Shown in pieces: positions 1-9,095 of a stretch of 64,000 nt of DNA (position 1 is its first letter; every line of letters begins with the position of its first letter). The notes under the pieces were generated by a model. It had not been told where the DNA came from and did not search any database. It saw nothing but the letters and a program-made list of their open reading frames with translations. The position numbers were made by a program, and so were the translations under genes. The stretch covers positions 466,001 to 530,000 of the forward strand of contig JASPKZ010004953.1 in assembly GCA_030220185.1 (NCBI GenBank). The letters are read 5' to 3'. The DNA comes from Diploptera punctata. Taxonomy: Eukaryota > Arthropoda > Insecta > Blattodea > Blaberidae.

Positions 1-207
1 AACGTCGCCGTTTACATTAAATATATAAATATTTTAAAATAACTATAGTTAAAAAATGATTTGTGAGTAAACAGCTTAATTTTATTCGTTAAATAGTCCT
101 AACAAATGCCACTCTTGATTTCTAAATTCTCTAGATAAATTCACTCCTCACTTCGTGAACCGTGAATTTATCGATAATTTAGAAATCACTCGTGGCATTA
201 CTTATGA
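1..207 (+). repeat. Family A repeat, copy A1 (3' part; 5' side outside window)
   Basis: This is the 3' portion of an unclassified dispersed repeat seen seven times in the window. It ends in an imperfect hairpin of about 95 nt (105-199) whose outer arms read AATGCCAC and GTGGCATT. The inner arms TGATTTC and GAAATCA flank it, and a small apical CTCAC/GTGAG stem-loop sits inside. The end TTATGA overlaps the start of the next copy at 206-207, so A1 and A2 are head to tail. I see no ORF and no target duplication. The class is unknown. Confidence 0.75.
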
Positions 208-1265
208 CTATTTAACTTATGCCCCAAATGGGAGTAAATACCAATCACGTTTCAATGATTTCTGTTTTACAGCCAATCACAGTCGTGTTTCACCAAATAT
301 TTATCAATGTTAAATTTATCATATTAAAGAAAGCTCCTCCTTTTTAATATTCTGAACAGGTCTGACCATTATTTTGCAGTGACTGATCCTATAAGAAATA
401 CGGATACCAGATTGTATATATAGTGCATGGATTTCAACACATAGCGCTTGCAGGAGTTAATATAAAAACATTTGTAGCAATTGATTACACCACCAAAAAA
501 AGAAACCGCTGTTTGCACTTTCTTAAATGTATTTTTTCCCAGGAAATAATCCAGAAAAATATAATTGTCATATTTACATCATAGGACATCAGACATGAAT
601 TAATATACAGTTTGATGTGTTTCATTTTTCTCCACTAGAGAGCATTCTTACAATATTGCGTTCCTTTGGCAATAAATAGTATGATCTGGTTGCAGTGATA
701 AACAAAAGAAGCACATGAAGCGTACCAATCGCTTCTCATTTGTTTTCAAACATTGCCGTTTACATTAAATATATAAATAGTTTAAAATAACTATAGTTAA
801 ATAGTCTACCGCTGTGGTCTCGAGGTAGCGTGCTGCCTTGTCACGCAGCGGGCCCGGGTTCGATCCCCGGTCGGGGCAGTTTTTCTGGGTGAGGTTTTTA
901 TCGGGGTTTTTCCTCACCTGTAAGACAAATGTTAGGAAAACTTTAAGGCCCAAACGGTCCCCGAAATCATATGGCCATAATCATCATCATCATCCTTATC
1001 ATTATCATCATCATCCTTCACCGGTGTGGAAAGCAACGGGAAGCTACCACACCTACAATTCCCTAGTAAAGCTGCAAGCATAGCATGGAAATGCTATGAT
1101 TGCAGTGAAGGACCTGCTTCGGGCAGTACTATGGATGGATGGATAGTTAAATAATGATTTGTGAGTAAAGAGGTTAATTTTATTCGTTAAATTGTCCTAA
1201 CAAATGCCACTCATGATTTCCAAATTATCGATAAATTCACGACTCACTCGTGGCATTACTTATGA
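206..1265 (+). repeat. Family A repeat, copy A2, interrupted by SINE-1
   Basis: This is a complete Family A unit from the start GACTATTTAAC to the end TTATGA, split by a SINE-1 at 804-1142. The left end GACTATTTAAC is the inverse of GTTAAATAGTC, which the consensus carries just before the terminal hairpin. The hairpin of this copy (about 1203-1258) is a short form that lacks part of the inner stem, but its outer arms are conserved. It has no coding capacity. Confidence 0.75.
804..1142 (+). mobile_element. SINE-1 (tRNA-derived SINE), full copy
   Basis: The 5' head of about 70 bp is tRNA-like, with a B box GGTTCGATCCC and a recognisable A-box region. A body with an ATC-rich microsatellite follows. 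The 3' end has a CTGC/GCAG stem-loop and a GGAT-repeat tail. It is flanked by an exact 11-bp target duplication, ATAGTTAAATA, at 793-803 and 1143-1153, inside Family A copy A2. Both strands give short ORFs in all copies, which are composition artefacts and not genes. SINE-1 occurs 12 times in this window. Confidence 0.93.
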
Positions 1266-1366
1266 AAATTTCTTCGTCCATGGGGACTCGAACTACCGCA
1301 AGTCCCGTTTCTCTGTGTCAAGACCGATAAATTATTCAAACCACTTGACTAAGGCGCGGGATAAAT
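1266..1366 (-). mobile_element. SINE-2 head fragment
   Basis: The minus strand carries a degenerate tRNA-like head resembling SINE-2, with the GGGACTTGCG core and a B-box-like GTTCGAGTCCC, joined directly to the end of Family A. The body is missing and the anticodon-arm region differs from other copies, so it is an old truncated copy. Confidence 0.6.
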
Positions 1367-1724
1367 AATACCACGAGTTTTACTTACTCATATATTTTAT
1401 TCAATTTAAATATTATGTTTTTCGTTTTTACAGAAATCCTTTGAACTGTTTGACAAATTGCCATTGTGATATTTCATTCTTCTATCGACATAACAGTATT
1501 TTATAAGTTTATAATTTACATAGTTCCTTTATGAGATCAACAGAATTTTGGCAAGTGTTGTAAAGTGGAATCCCCATGAGTCATTTTAACAAATATAACT
1601 GTACCAACATGAACCTTATGCACATTGTTGAATGGAAAAGTTACAAGGAACTGGATTGACCTCTTGGTTTATTTCCATTCTAATATGGAAGACGATTTTA
1701 GTTAATAAGAATGTATTTAGCGTA
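1367..1724. other. No recognisable feature
   Basis: This is AT-rich sequence between the SINE-2 fragment and LINE-A. I found no credible ORF, tRNA fold or repeat family in it. Confidence 0.5.
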
Positions 1725-2612
1725 TGTTTAATGTGCGTGCTGTTATGCATTACAGAGACTCTTGATTTCCCAACTCCTTTCAAAAAACTGAAAATATATA
1801 AAACTATTACTCTACCAGTTATATTATATGGGTGCGAAACATGGACTCTTACTTTAAGGGAGGAAAGGAGATTACGAGTATTTAAGAATAAAGTTCGCCG
1901 TAGCCGAGCGGTTAAGGTAGGAAGCCTTGGCGCAGAGCTACGTGACTTGCGCTGGTTCGAGTCTCCATGGGAGAAGAAATTTTCTCATGGTATTTCGGCC
2001 AGTATGGGACCGGTGCCCACCCAGCATCGTGAGGCAGTTGGGTAGCTACAATAAGTAGCGGCACCACGTTGAGGAACCAGCTATAACGGCCGGGGGACTC
2101 GACATGCTAACCACATGTCACCCCTACACTGGCTGTTGATCATCTACCTCTGTGATTGACACATGTGGATGTGAAGGGCCAGCAGCCGGCTGGTAAAAGG
2201 GCAACCGCTGAAAAGTGGAAAGACCCTCAATCAGAACGGAGGAAAATTTTTGGACTAAAGAGAGATGAACATACAGGTGAATGGAGAAGACTACATATCA
2301 GTGAATTACGGTCTTTATAGGAAGCCAGATATAATGAAAACAGTTAAGTCTCGTAGACTGCGATGGGCAGGACATGTGGCACGAATGGAGAATGAAAGAC
2401 GTGCATGGAAGCTCATTGTAGGAAAACCAGAGAGAAAACGCCCAGTAGGTAGACCAAGAATGAGGTGGAAGAATAATATTAACTATGATTTAAGGCAAGT
2501 AGATTATACAGGGGATGATTGGAAAACATTAGCTCAAGATAGGGATGTATGGAGAGCTTATGTCCGCGCGGTCATGAACCTACGGGTTCGATAATGCCAG
2601 TGAGTTTGAGTT
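1725..2612 (+). mobile_element. LINE-A fragment (reverse transcriptase C-terminus), split by SINE-2
   Basis: A 5'-truncated non-LTR retrotransposon. The first part (1725-1892) encodes the post-RT segment containing ILYGCETWTLTLREERRLRVF. SINE-2 interrupts it at 1893-2235, and the product resumes with RKIFGLKRDEHTGEW, then RRLRWAGHVARM, RPVGRPRMRWKNN and the family end RAVMNLRVR. The polymerase core (motifs A to C) is absent. The fragment cannot be functional. LINE-A is the commonest LINE here, with 13 fragments. Its clade is not resolved from this part; RTE or Jockey-like groups are possible. Confidence 0.88.
1893..2235 (+). mobile_element. SINE-2 (tRNA-derived SINE) inside LINE-A
   Basis: The tRNA-like head begins GCCGTAGCCGAGCGGTTAAG, with a B box GGTTCGAGTCTCC. 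The body includes the conserved pieces TTTCTCATGGTATTTCGGCC and GGGGGACTCGACATGC, and the 3' end is GGAAAGACCCTCAATC with no A tail. It splits the LINE-A coding sequence between the KNKV and RKIF codons. I could not define a clean target duplication. Confidence 0.88.
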
Positions 2613-2669
2613 AGTTTATGTTTAATGTTCAATAATGTATATTATTATATTGACCATTGGACCAACAAT

Positions 2670-2875
2670 GACCGAGCCATCGTGGCTTCGCGCAGAGCTG
2701 CAGAACATGCAGTGGTTCGAATCTCCTCGGGGGAAGAAAATTTCATATGGAATTTCGGCAAGCGTATGGGACCCGTGCCCACTCAGTATCATGAGGAATT
2801 TGGGTTTAGTTTCAGGATTGAGAAAATGAGCTGTAATGGCTAAGAGGCTCGTGATACTGTTCACATGTTACCCTA

Positions 2876-2877
<2 letters not shown>
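2670..2877 (+). mobile_element. SINE-2, diverged partial copy
   Basis: Similarity to SINE-2 is clear in the B-box part (GGTTCGAATCTCC) and in the GGGACCCGTGCCCACTCAGT region, but the D-arm half of the tRNA head and the 3' body are degenerate. It runs into the CT microsatellite. Confidence 0.7.

Positions 2878-2878
<1 letters not shown>

Positions 2879-2940
<62 letters not shown>
2879..2940 (+). repeat. (CT)n microsatellite
   Basis: About 31 uninterrupted CT dinucleotides. Confidence 0.98.
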
Positions 2941-2944
<4 letters not shown>

Positions 2945-3115
2945 GGTCGTCAACCTTGAAGGATGTTGAACTTCACGAGATTTAACGTAGATGTGATATT
3001 CCTAAAGGTCTTATTCTCAGAGGTATCCAGTCCCGAACTCTCCTGAGTAATCTATTGTCTTTCCGTTGTAATTGTCATTCCAGTTCAATCTTCTGTTATT
3101 AATTCAAAGGTTTAC

Positions 3116-3942
3116 TAATATACCAGGCATGGGGAACTGGGGCTCCGGGAGCTCATAACAAATCCTCTCCGCCAATACCCATTCCACTCATTTGTACTTG
3201 CACTGCAGACGCAGGTATACAGTGATTGACAATACGCAGTGAGAGTCAGTGGCGTACAATTCAGCGTGAGCATGGCAAATTCTAAACACCGATACCATTT
3301 TAATACTGATTGGGAAAATTATTATTTTTGTATTCAGAATGGCACGGAAGGCTTGGAACTATGCAGGTTGTTATCAATAGACTCGTATCCCAACATGAGA
3401 GATTTAGCAGGCCACATTCTCGCAATGTTTGGTTCGACTTATACATGCGAACAATTATTTTCGAAGTTGAACCGTACCAAATCTAAAATACGCTCCAGAA
3501 TAAACTATGACACCCTAGTCTCAGTATTACGCATCTCTAAGAGTACTATCCAGCCTGACATAGACAAATTAGTGTCAAGAAAAAGGCATCAGCGATCCTC
3601 TACGCACTCTTCAAACGTTACACGTAATGTACGTAAGAATGGAAGGGATTAGTACAGCTCGAGACCAAGCTCTGTGTGTTTACGGGGAGAAGTGTGGGGA
3701 GTGGGAGGAGGTACACTTCTATGCTTCTCATAGTACTAACAGCTGAGGCAGCATTTTCCTTTCAGACACACGGAGCTGGGTCCCGAGCTGTATATATGTT
3801 TCAGGTTATAAGGGTGTACTGCCACTGATACTGCATGGTATGCGAGACGATAATAACAACAGTTACGAGTTCAATGAAGGGTGGAATGAGGAAGGATGTC
3901 ATACTACCCCTCATTCGGCAGTTCCCCATGCCTGTAATATAC
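3116..3942. mobile_element. hAT DNA transposon, internally deleted, with exact TSD
   Basis: The element occupies 3124-3934 (811 bp). It has a perfect 16-bp terminal inverted repeat, CAGGCATGGGGAACTG at the left and its complement at the right. It is flanked by an exact 8-bp duplication TAATATAC (3116-3123 and 3935-3942), the size hAT transposases make. It contains only the C-terminal part of a transposase, so it is a deletion derivative that would need a transposase supplied in trans. Confidence 0.93.
3239..3652 (+). pseudogene. hAT transposase C-terminal (dimerisation) fragment
   Basis: A 137-codon ORF lies inside the hAT element. Residues 64-75 read FGSTYTCEQLFS, followed by KLNRTKSKIRSRI and VLRIS, which is the hAT C-terminal dimerisation signature as seen in GTF2IRD2/ZBED-like transposases. 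The catalytic DDE core and the BED zinc finger are missing. The first 30 residues do not look like transposase, so the given start is only the first in-frame ATG. It is a nonfunctional remnant. Confidence 0.85.
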
Positions 3943-4135
3943 TCTTCCCCACGAATTTTATCTCAATGATTTTTTTAAAACTTTCATTTCTGCTGGTTCA
4001 TGAATAAGTTTTTCTTTTTAGTTTCTGCTCCACATTCGCAGCTGTAAGTTAATACTACTCTTAACGCCAGTTTTTATATCTCGTACTTTCGTTTCTCTAT
4101 GTATTTTTTTAATCATGCTCCTTAAACATCCAAAT

Positions 4136-4456
4136 GTCCACCGCTGTGATCTCGAGGTAGCGCGCTGCCTTGTCACGCAGCGGTCCCCGGTTCTATTGCC
4201 AGTCGGGACAGGCTTCCTAGGTGAGTTCTTTTCCGGGTTTTTTCCTCGCCTATAAGACAAATGTCAGGAATCTTTAGGGCCCAATGGTCCCCGAAAATCA
4301 TCTGGCCATCATCATCAGTATCATCACTCGCTGGCGTGGAAAGCAACGGGAAACTACCACACCTATAATTCCTTAGTAAAGCTGCAAGCAGAGCATGAAA
4401 ATGCTATGATTGCAGTGAAAGACCTGCCTTCTGGCAGAACACTATAGAATAGAAAT
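4136..4456 (+). mobile_element. SINE-1 copy
   Basis: Contains the tRNA-like head, ATC-rich body and 3' stem-loop CTGC-CTTCTG-GCAG followed by AACACTATAGA. The flanking 8-bp repeat ATCCAAAT (4128-4135 and 4457-4464) is a plausible target duplication. This copy is the closest in its 3' end to LINE-E. Confidence 0.9.
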
Positions 4457-4637
4457 ATCCAAATATTTTGTATGAATTATTAACCTGAAGGTTGAATTCT
4501 ACATATCTGTTGCCACTCTTGATCTCTGAATGCATGCTCAAAAATATTTGACCCGATTAACATATTAATATAAAGTTTACTAATATTTTTGAAACAATAC
4601 ATTTATTAATATGCTAGCTTCAAATTCTTCGAGAATA

Positions 4638-5019
4638 CCACCGCTGTGGTCTCGGGGTAACGTGCTGCCTTGTCACGCAGCGGGCCCGGGTTCGATCCCC
4701 GGTCGGGACAGTTTTTCTGGGTGAGGTTTTTATCGGGGGTTTTCCTCACCTGTAAGACAAATGTCAGGAAAACTTTAAGGCCCAAACGGTCCCCGAAATC
4801 ATATAGCCATCGCAATCATCATCATTCATATTCATCTTAGGTTAAGCTTAGGATTAGGGACTCTCCTGGCGCACCATTATCATCATCACCCATCATATCA
4901 TCGGGGAACGTAACCTCGCCTTCCAGGCGCCCCAACCTCAGAAGTGGGTTACAGGTACGCCATTCCAGGAGAGAAACCAGGAATTTCGAAAGACAAACCT
5001 GGGACATTTGAAAAAAAAA
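4638..5019 (+). mobile_element. SINE-1L (SINE-1 head with a different 3' body)
   Basis: The first ~190 bp match SINE-1, but after the ATC-rich stretch the sequence switches to a different body, with GACTCTCCTGGCGCACCATT and GCCTTCCAGGCGCCCCAACC, and ends in an A run at 5011-5019. The same composite recurs at 58179-58711, so this is a real variant family and not a chance junction. Confidence 0.8.
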
Positions 5020-5084
5020 TATATATGCAGGCCTAAAATCATAATAAAAGAAGATCATGGAGGCTTTTTGTAGGGCAATCATAA

Positions 5085-5250
5085 GGAAAACGCCCACTTA
5101 GTAGACCAAGAATGAGGTGAGAGAATAACTAACCATGATTTGAGGGAACTAGATTATACAGGGCATGTTTGGAAAACAGCTGAGGATAGGGATGTATGTA
5201 GAGATTATGTCCGCGCGGCCATGAACCTACGGGTTCGATAGTGCCAGTGA
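5085..5250 (+). mobile_element. LINE-A 3' end fragment
   Basis: The last ~50 codons of LINE-A, recognisable by RPRMR, the DYTG segment and the end AAMNLRVR, followed by TAGTGCCAGTGAG. Several frameshifts are present. Confidence 0.8.
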
Positions 5251-5565
5251 GATAGTTATAGAGAAGAAACATTTAGAAAACACGCATTTCTTGAGTACGT
5301 AATATTTGCGTATGCTATAAGGAAGTGTAAAATATCACATCATGCTAAACTGCGCAGTAATTCCCTGTGACCCCATTCTTATTTCTGCTTTAATACGCAG
5401 TGTGTCCTATCTAGATCGGATCAGACAGGTAAGTTATGTATGAATTGGGAGCACATTAGTGTTAACTCTTTTATCTTGCTCCATATGGTTCTCAAACTGT
5501 GGATTGCGACCACTATTCAGGTCTCTGGATTCTATACAGTCGTGGTGTATATTTGGAACTATTAG

Positions 5566-5567
<2 letters not shown>
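5251..5567. other. No recognisable feature
   Basis: I found no ORF or repeat that I could support here. Confidence 0.5.

Positions 5568-5600
<33 letters not shown>
5568..5600 (+). repeat. (TA)n and T run
   Basis: A short AT dinucleotide run followed by about ten Ts, at the truncated 5' edge of a SINE-3. Confidence 0.9.
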
Positions 5601-5824
5601 ACTGACCCAAACCTTCTGGCGGCACTATGGCCCTGGGGTCGACTCAGCCTCTAACTGAAATGAGTACCAGACGCTTGTTCTGGGGTAAAGGCGGCCGTCA
5701 CGCAGGGCTGACAACCCGGCTGACATCAAGTGCCGATTGTCAAGAAAAAGTGTGAGCCTTAACCTCCTACTACCCCAAGGGCCTCCTGAGGCCTGTAGTG
5801 GGATCACTTTACCTTTACCTTTAC

Positions 5825-5828
<4 letters not shown>
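5600..5828 (+). mobile_element. SINE-3, 5'-truncated copy
   Basis: The SINE-3 body runs from AACTGACCCAAACC to CCTGTAGTGGGATCAC, with a CTTTAC-repeat tail. The tRNA-like head is missing. It lies in tandem with a second SINE-3 separated only by a TA microsatellite. Confidence 0.88.

Positions 5829-5857
<29 letters not shown>
5829..5857 (+). repeat. (TA)n microsatellite
   Basis: AT dinucleotide run between two SINE-3 copies. Confidence 0.95.
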
Positions 5858-5859
<2 letters not shown>

Positions 5860-6129
5860 CACTGCGCTACAAGCCGGAAGGTCGAGGGTTCAAGTCCCGG
5901 TGGGGTCAGGATTTTTAAACTGACCCAAACCTTCTGGCGGCACTATGGCTCTGGGGTCGACTCAGTCTCTAACAGAAATGAGTACCAGACGCTTGTTCTG
6001 GGGGTAAAGGCGGTCGTCACGCAGAACTGACAACCCGGCTGACATCAAGTGCCGATTGTCCAGAAAAAGTGGGAGCCTTAACCTCCTACTACCCCAAGGG
6101 CATCCTGAGGCCTGTAGTGGGATTACTTT

Positions 6130-6135
<6 letters not shown>
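5858..6135 (+). mobile_element. SINE-3 copy with partial tRNA head
   Basis: The T-arm half of the tRNA-like head (GGTTCAAGTCCCG) is present. A small GGGGTCAG...CTGACCC hairpin follows, then the full body and a TTTAC tail running into a TA microsatellite. The D-arm half of the head is degenerate or lost. Confidence 0.88.

Positions 6136-6162
<27 letters not shown>
6136..6162 (+). repeat. (TA)n microsatellite
   Basis: AT dinucleotide run between the SINE-3 tail and the inverted-repeat element. Confidence 0.95.
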
Positions 6163-6168
<6 letters not shown>

Positions 6169-6421
6169 TATAAAATTATAGAATATTCACCTGAAAGGTC
6201 CGTCTCCTCAACTTAATTATCATTTAACTGTAGCGCTTTCGGGACTTGTCCCATCATCGGCAGGATTCAAAACTGGTGTTTCACTGAAGATCTGGTAGAG
6301 GGGGTTGCATGTATTTGGTTCGTTTTCGTTTATCAGGCTGTCGTTGTGAGCTGCTTTCATTTAAATAATTAAGTTGAAGAGACGGACCTTTCAGGTGAAT
6401 ATTCTATAATTTTATATTAAT
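6163..6421 (-). mobile_element. Inverted-repeat element with hammerhead-like hairpin (Penelope-like?)
   Basis: The outer ~56 bp at each side (6163-6218 and 6366-6421) are near-perfect inverted repeats. Inside, the minus strand carries CCGATGA (6254-6260), a GGGAC/GTCCC hairpin (6241-6252) and GAAA (6237-6240), followed by GCGCTACAG. The same arrangement with compensatory base changes is found in the 14-16 kb and 31-32 kb elements. The assignment to Penelope-like retroelements is an inference. Confidence 0.6.
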
Positions 6422-6484
6422 TTTGAATAAACCTCAACGGAACACATCATGAATCTTATAAAAGTTGATATATATATAAACTCC

Positions 6485-6813
6485 AAGCGCGACAGGCCTA
6501 GAAGGCCCATGACCTATCAGCCGGCCTCACATCCACATGTGTTAATCACAGAGGTAGACGATCATTCAGCCAGTGATGGGGTGACATATGGTCAGCATGT
6601 TGGGTTCACCAGCCGTTATAGCTGGTTTACTCAACATGGAGCCGCTACTAATTGTACCTACCCAAATGCCTCACGACACTGGGTGGACACTGGTCCCATA
6701 CTGGCCGAAATTTCATGAGAAAATTTCTTCCCCATGGGGACTCGAACCAGCGCAAGTCCCGTAGCTCTGCGCCAAGGCTTCCTGCCTTAACCACTCGGCT
6801 ACGGCGCGGGACT
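6485..6813 (-). mobile_element. SINE-2b (SINE-2 head and body, alternative 3' end)
   Basis: On the minus strand this has the intact tRNA-like head (GCGCCGTAGCCGAGTGGTTA) and the SINE-2 body. Its 3' end differs from SINE-2 and matches the copy at 26720-27045, so I treat both as a subtype. A Helitron starts one base after its 5' end. Confidence 0.85.
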
Positions 6814-6814
6814 A

Positions 6815-7357
6815 TCTTAATATATAAAAATTTCGTGTCACGTTGTTTGCCTGCGATGCAATCCCAAACTACTGAACCGATTTTAATAAAATTTTGCACA
6901 CTGTGTGCATTTTGATCCAACTTGAGACTTAGGGTAGTTTATAACTAAATTTATAGTAGCATTATTTTTTATTGCAAATTATTTGTTTATTATTTAACAA
7001 AGAGTTATAATCATCTGTGAGTTCCATACGATTCTTACATATGGTGGTGTAATTATCTGTGAGTTCCATACAATTCTAACAGATGGCGGTGTAAGGTAAT
7101 TTGGAAAGGTAATTGTTTATTATTTAACAAAGAGAGTTCCAGATGGCTGTACTTTTTGTTGCAACCGCGAATTTCAGTTGAATTACAAATATTGATTATT
7201 TCATAATTTAAGTGTGTTCAGTGTTTATTTTATTTTCAATATCATTAATTTCCTGTGTAAGTATTAGTTTTAAGTAATCTGGCTGAAAGACAGCAACTTA
7301 ATTTAAATTTTTAACGTATACCTTAGCCACACAGCAACGCGTGGCCGGGACTTCTAG
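6815..7357 (+). mobile_element. Helitron-1, non-autonomous, copy 1
   Basis: It begins TCTTAATATATAAAAATTTC directly after an A. It ends with a GCCAC...GTGGC hairpin, a short spacer and CTAG followed by T. These are the hallmarks of Helitrons: 5' TC, 3' hairpin plus CTRR, insertion between A and T, and no target duplication. It has no Rep/helicase ORF. A second copy with the same ends lies on the minus strand at 39245-39745. Confidence 0.88.
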
Positions 7358-7380
7358 TATATATATACAGTATATATAAT

Positions 7381-8555
7381 TCTCCTGTATGTGTGTTTGT
7401 CACTCCACTCCTCCTAAACGACTTGAACCGATTTTGATTAATTTTTTTGTGTATGATTGATAGTGTCCTTCGATGGTTTAGATTCACAATTGGACCTTCT
7501 AAAACCATTAGGTGTAGGAGTTCACCTCAAGTGAAAATTTAAAAATAGCTATAGCGGTCACATTTTTCTATGTTTCACAACGAAACCCAGTATATCGTAC
7601 TAAAAGCAAGTATTATCAAAAAATGAGCGAAATTCGACAATTAGAAATGGAGGTTTACTTGAAATCCGAAATTAAAAACTTCCTAAACGATTGCACCGAT
7701 TTTGATGAAATATTTTTGTGTGTCCGATTGGGTCCCTCGATGGTTTAGATTTACAAATGGACCCCCCTAAAACCATTAGGTGTAGGATTTCACATGAAGT
7801 GAAAATTTAAAAATCGCTCTAGCGATCACATTTTTCGATGTTTTACAACGAAACTCGGTATATCCTATTACAATAGACCAAGGTAGGTATTAACAAAAAA
7901 ATTAGTGAAATACGACAATTAGAAGTGGAAGTTTACTTGAAATCAGAAATTAAAAAATGCCTGTACGACTGCACCGATTTTGATGAAATTTTATGTGTGT
8001 TTAGATTCACAATTTGACGCTCTAAAGCCATTAGGGGCAGGATTTACCTGAAGTGAAAATTGAAAAATCTATCAAGCGGTCACAATTTTCGATGTTCCAC
8101 AACAAAACTCAGTATATCCTATTAAAATAAAACGTAGTAGGTATTATCAGAAAATGAGCGAAATCTGACGATTAGAAGTGGAAGTTTACTTGAAATCCGA
8201 AATTTAAAACTGCCTGTACGACTGCCCCGATTTTGATTAATTTTTGTGTGTGTGTTTGAGTGGGTTCCCGGATGGTTTAGAATCGCAATTGGACCCGGTA
8301 GGTGGCGCTGCGATCGGGTTATAGGTATATATTTGTTATGTCAGATGTGTAGTCATCTGCATTATCGACATATTCCGCCGACAACAATGTGACGTCATAA
8401 TGCACGCTTTTTGAGGCACAACAGATTCAATGAGGCGTTTTCTTGCGAACTTATTAATTGGTAAATTTTATGGTAAAAAAAAAAACTTATATTTTTATCG
8501 TCCGGTTATAACACGAGAATTAAATGTTCGGGCAGGACAACGTCTGTCGAGACCG

Positions 8556-8559
<4 letters not shown>
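7381..8559 (+). mobile_element. Helitron-like element with internal tandem repeats (Helitron-3)
   Basis: The left end TCTCCTGTATGTGTGTTTGT resembles Helitron 5' ends. The right end has a GACA/TGTC hairpin and CTAA followed by T. The interior holds about three and a half tandem units of 250-280 bp, starting near 7410, 7678, 7960 and 8212. Each contains ACGACT or ACGATT, CCGATTTTGAT and CTGAAAATTT-like segments. The base before the left end is T rather than A, so that boundary is uncertain. It has no ORF. Confidence 0.65.

Positions 8560-8597
<38 letters not shown>
8560..8597 (+). repeat. (AT)n microsatellite
   Basis: AT dinucleotide run directly after the Helitron-like 3' end. Confidence 0.95.
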
Positions 8598-8599
<2 letters not shown>

Positions 8600-9019
8600 T
8601 CAAGCTTCTCTCTTGTGACTTTTTAGTACTAAGATATCCCTACCCACGGTACAGGGAAAGGACGGCTTATGAAGCTGCCCATTTTTAAACTAGCATCTTC
8701 AGTCAGAATGCTGAACTGTCACAAAAAATCAAGAACACAAAACAAAATTATAAAATATGGGATTTTTTAGAACATCTGCTGAGTACAGAAGGACAGACGA
8801 AAAATACAATGAAACAAGAAGATAAGAATTTAACATATTAAACTTAATAGAATAAAAGAATATCAGGAGAAATATTATTATCATGTATTACGGCTATCAG
8901 AATCCCGAATTCCCAAGAATACCCTAGAATACAAACCTAAAGGGAAGAGATATAAAGGAATATACACTAAGATCAATTTCTCTGATGAGAAAGGTATAAG
9001 TCGAAAGGCCTAATCCTTG

Positions 9020-9020
<1 letters not shown>
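8598..9020. other. No recognisable feature
   Basis: AT-rich sequence with no ORF or repeat I could recognise. It ends at a TTA microsatellite. Confidence 0.5.

Positions 9021-9093
<73 letters not shown>
9021..9093 (+). repeat. (TTA)n microsatellite at the FADDQII codons of a LINE
   Basis: About 24 TTA units. They abut the LINE-B reading frame where related copies encode FADDQIII, whose codons include ATT/ATA repeats. Confidence 0.97.

Positions 9094-9095
<2 letters not shown>

Noticed and set aside
838..1083. Recurring ORF of ~80 codons in most SINE-1 copies (contains RSGPGFDPRSGQFFW and KATGSYHTYNS)
   Set aside because: It is the translated SINE-1 body. It exists because copies share sequence, it covers the tRNA-like head, and it is broken differently in each copy. 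No evidence of protein function.
1893..2235. Clean target duplication for SINE-2 in LINE-A
   Set aside because: Flanks AGTTC and AGAAC only loosely match and the SINE 5' end is a few bases shorter than the reference copy; I could not define the site.
4606..4815. Minus-strand ORFs through tRNA-like heads of SINEs (also 24173, 36225, 42137, 58038)
   Set aside because: They are antisense readings of SINE-1 and contain the complement of the B box.
7381..8559. Calling Helitron-3 with high confidence
   Set aside because: The left border is not preceded by A and the 3' hairpin is only four pairs; kept as a tentative call.
8430..8618. ORFs rich in IYIYIY, poly-Ile or poly-Asn (also 9017, 18571, 41226, 46352, 46475)
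   Set aside because: They are translations of TA, TTA or TAA microsatellites.
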